Source: Acidobacteriota bacterium
Lineage (GTDB): Bacteria; Acidobacteriota; Terriglobia; Terriglobales; Acidobacteriaceae
DNA: 16,261 bases
Direction: 5' to 3'
Assembly: GCA_021780095.1 (NCBI GenBank)
Contig: JAJXZK010000060.1
Coordinates: 1-16,261, forward strand
Shown: one piece after another, positions 15,148 to 16,261 of the stretch
Layout: the number at the start of each line of letters is the position of its first letter
Numbering within the stretch: the first letter of the stretch is position 1
Notes under the pieces: generated by a model
What the model was told of the DNA's origin: nothing
The model's database searches: none
Seen by the model: only the letters and a program-made list of their open reading frames with translations
Position numbers and translations under genes: made by a program

Positions 15148-15585
15148 ATGAGCAAGAAATCCAGCCCACCAGTCAAAACGTTGGAAAGTGCAATCGCCTA
15201 CCTTCGCGCCCATCAATTCAATCTCGCGGACACCCCCGGCATCGCAAATCAGATCCAAGTCAGCAAATATGACTGTGGCGCCGTGCTGACGAATGGGCCG
15301 AACGGAGGCACCGCTTACGTCGTTCGTCCCGGCTGTTTCATTGCCGGCGAAATCTCCACGCTGGTAGATCGTGGCTACCAGAAGTTCCTGCGGACCAGCA
15401 AGATTCAAGTTGCGGCCACGGCTGCCCGCCTGCACGCCCTGCACGCATTCGATGAAGAATTGTACGAGGCCATCGGAACTCCCGATTACTACAATCTCGC
15501 GCTAGGGACGGTCAGCGATTTGTATCTCTATGACCGCGTCAAAGGCCGCGAAGAAGCTCCGAAAGCATCCGCGGAGACGCACTAA
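15148..15585 (+). CDS. Unrecognised 145-residue protein
   Basis: I do not recognise this protein. The start is ATG at 15148 with AGAAGG (15131-15136) upstream; the frame is open further 5' but that region lies antisense to the JAMM gene and is not protein-like in composition. The sequence is well mixed, soluble-looking and has no signal peptide or membrane segment. It has a short N-terminal basic tail, a likely helix ('TLESAIAYLRAHQF'), a beta-rich middle ('YDCGAVLTNGPNGGTAYVV', 'RPGCFIAGEISTLVDRGYQK') and a helical C-terminal half. Two cysteines (about 47 and 67) sit in the middle part. Codon use resembles neighbouring genes, so it is probably real. It is divergent from the JAMM/E1 pair and convergent with rsmI. 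It does not end in Gly-Gly, so it is not an obvious ubiquitin-like carrier. Confidence 0.75.
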   Translation: MSKKSSPPVKTLESAIAYLRAHQFNLADTPGIANQIQVSKYDCGAVLTNGPNGGTAYVVRPGCFIAGEISTLVDRGYQKFLRTSKIQVAATAARLHALHAFDEELYEAIGTPDYYNLALGTVSDLYLYDRVKGREEAPKASAETH

Positions 15586-15614
15586 GCAGGCGCCTCTGTG
15601 GATCTTCCAAAATA

Positions 15615-16261
15615 TCATTTGCGACGACCTGGTTGACGCTGCCACTCTCGATACACTTCGCTTTTTGAAACTCCGCGGTCGCGGGCAACCCGTTTCATCG
15701 CGGCCTGCTCATCCAATCCCTGCCCAAGATACACAGCCATCGCCCTGCTAAGATCGCTTTCTACTGTTGCCGCCTGAGATGCCGAGTCGGACGGATCAGC
15801 GCTAGAGATCAGCAGGGTCATTTCGCCGCGCAACAATTCTCGGCCAGCGCAGATGGTCTCCAATTCCTGGAGCGTTCCACGCAAAAACTCTTCGTGGATC
15901 TTGGTGATCTCTCGCGCCAGAACGGCTCGCCGCTCGGCCCCAAATATCTGCACCGCGTCCCGCAGGGATTCCACAACTCGATGCGGCGCTTCGTAAAAAA
16001 TCAAGGTCGCTCGTTCGGTTCGAAGCGATTCAAAGAAACTGCGCCGCTCCCCGGTACGCGGAGGAGGAAATCCAACAAACAGGAACGATGTAGTATCCAA
16101 GCCCGATGCTGCCAACGCGGATACCACGGCCGACGCGCCCGGTATGGGTATCACTGGAATTCCGGCGGCCACCGCCTGCGCCACCAGATGCTCTCCCGGA
16201 TCAGAGATTCCCGGCACCCCTGCATCTGAAACTAAAGCAATGCGCGCTCCGCCCTTTAATT
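15615..16261 (-). CDS. rsmI: 16S rRNA (cytidine-1402 2'-O)-methyltransferase, 5' end outside window
   Basis: About 215 C-terminal residues are present; the frame stays open through base 16261, and the family is usually 280-290 residues, so roughly 70 N-terminal residues are missing. RsmI uses S-adenosylmethionine to methylate the ribose of C1402 in the ribosomal P site. The segment starting 'ALVSDAGVPGISDPGE' is the family signature, with Val where Thr is common. It is followed by 'IPVIPIPGASAVVSALAASG', 'FLFVGFPPPRTGERRSFF', 'TLIFYEAPHRVVESLRD', 'RRAVLAREITKIHEEFLRG' and 'LRGEMTLLISSA'. The C-terminal tail ('RVARDRGVSKSEVYREWQR') is the usual small helical domain. The stop lies 29 bases from the convergent small gene's stop. 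Assignment is firm. Confidence 0.96.
   Translation of the reverse strand, partial: LKGGARIALVSDAGVPGISDPGEHLVAQAVAAGIPVIPIPGASAVVSALAASGLDTTSFLFVGFPPPRTGERRSFFESLRTERATLIFYEAPHRVVESLRDAVQIFGAERRAVLAREITKIHEEFLRGTLQELETICAGRELLRGEMTLLISSADPSDSASQAATVESDLSRAMAVYLGQGLDEQAAMKRVARDRGVSKSEVYREWQRQPGRRK

Noticed and set aside
1..16261. CRISPR array, transposon ends, toxin-antitoxin or defence genes
   Set aside because: I looked for spaced direct repeats, terminal inverted repeats and characteristic protein motifs on both strands and found none apart from the recombinase remnant.

Overview
This is a bacterial chromosomal window, moderately GC-rich, most likely from an Acidobacteriota member close to the Terriglobia/Koribacter type. 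That assignment is inference. It rests on the mix of gene families: a secreted PF04185 phosphoesterase with tandem Ig-like repeats, an uncharacterised clan-A glycosidase-like protein, a tetrahaem cytochrome/NrfC/NrfD cassette and a JAMM/E1-rhodanese pair. No rRNA or housekeeping marker is present to confirm it. I see no intact mobile element, CRISPR array or prophage.

Layout. Bases 1-1296 (+) hold the 3' part of a glycoside-hydrolase-like gene. It converges on a tRNA gene with anticodon CAT (1337-1412, -), which looks more like the lysidine-modified tRNA-Ile2 than elongator tRNA-Met. Directly behind the tRNA, on the same strand, is a decayed C-terminus of a tyrosine recombinase (1422-1672, -). 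It has a frameshift and has lost its catalytic tyrosine, so it is probably the scar of an old integration. Then come a secreted Ig-repeat phosphoesterase (1707-3677, -), a 658-base stretch with no convincing gene, a CPA2-type cation/proton antiporter without a regulatory domain (4336-5508, +), and thiM for thiazole salvage (5578-6381, -).

From 6636 to 10819 (+) lies a tight respiratory cassette. It encodes a membrane-anchored tetrahaem cytochrome c, a Tat-exported four-cluster ferredoxin subunit and a NrfD/PsrC-type membrane quinol subunit. A large polytopic membrane protein follows 17 bases later. The first two genes overlap by four bases. The order resembles NrfB-NrfC-NrfD, but no catalytic subunit is present in the window. 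The likely role is electron exchange between menaquinone and a periplasmic partner encoded elsewhere.

Bases 10924-13271 (+) hold a radical SAM enzyme with a cysteine-rich, SPASM-like C-terminus, followed by a GT87-type membrane glycosyltransferase. Bases 13314-15040 (-) hold a JAMM metalloprotease and a MoeZ-like E1 enzyme (ThiF/MoeB domain plus rhodanese). These are the processing and activating/sulfur-loading halves of a ubiquitin-like sulfur-carrier pathway, and the carrier protein itself is missing here. Divergent from them is a small unrecognised protein (15148-15585, +). The window ends inside rsmI (16S rRNA methyltransferase, -).

The two most interesting units are the cytochrome/FeS/NrfD module without a catalytic subunit and the JAMM/E1-rhodanese pair without a carrier. 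Both are assembled from known families. Neither can be called a new system from sequence alone.
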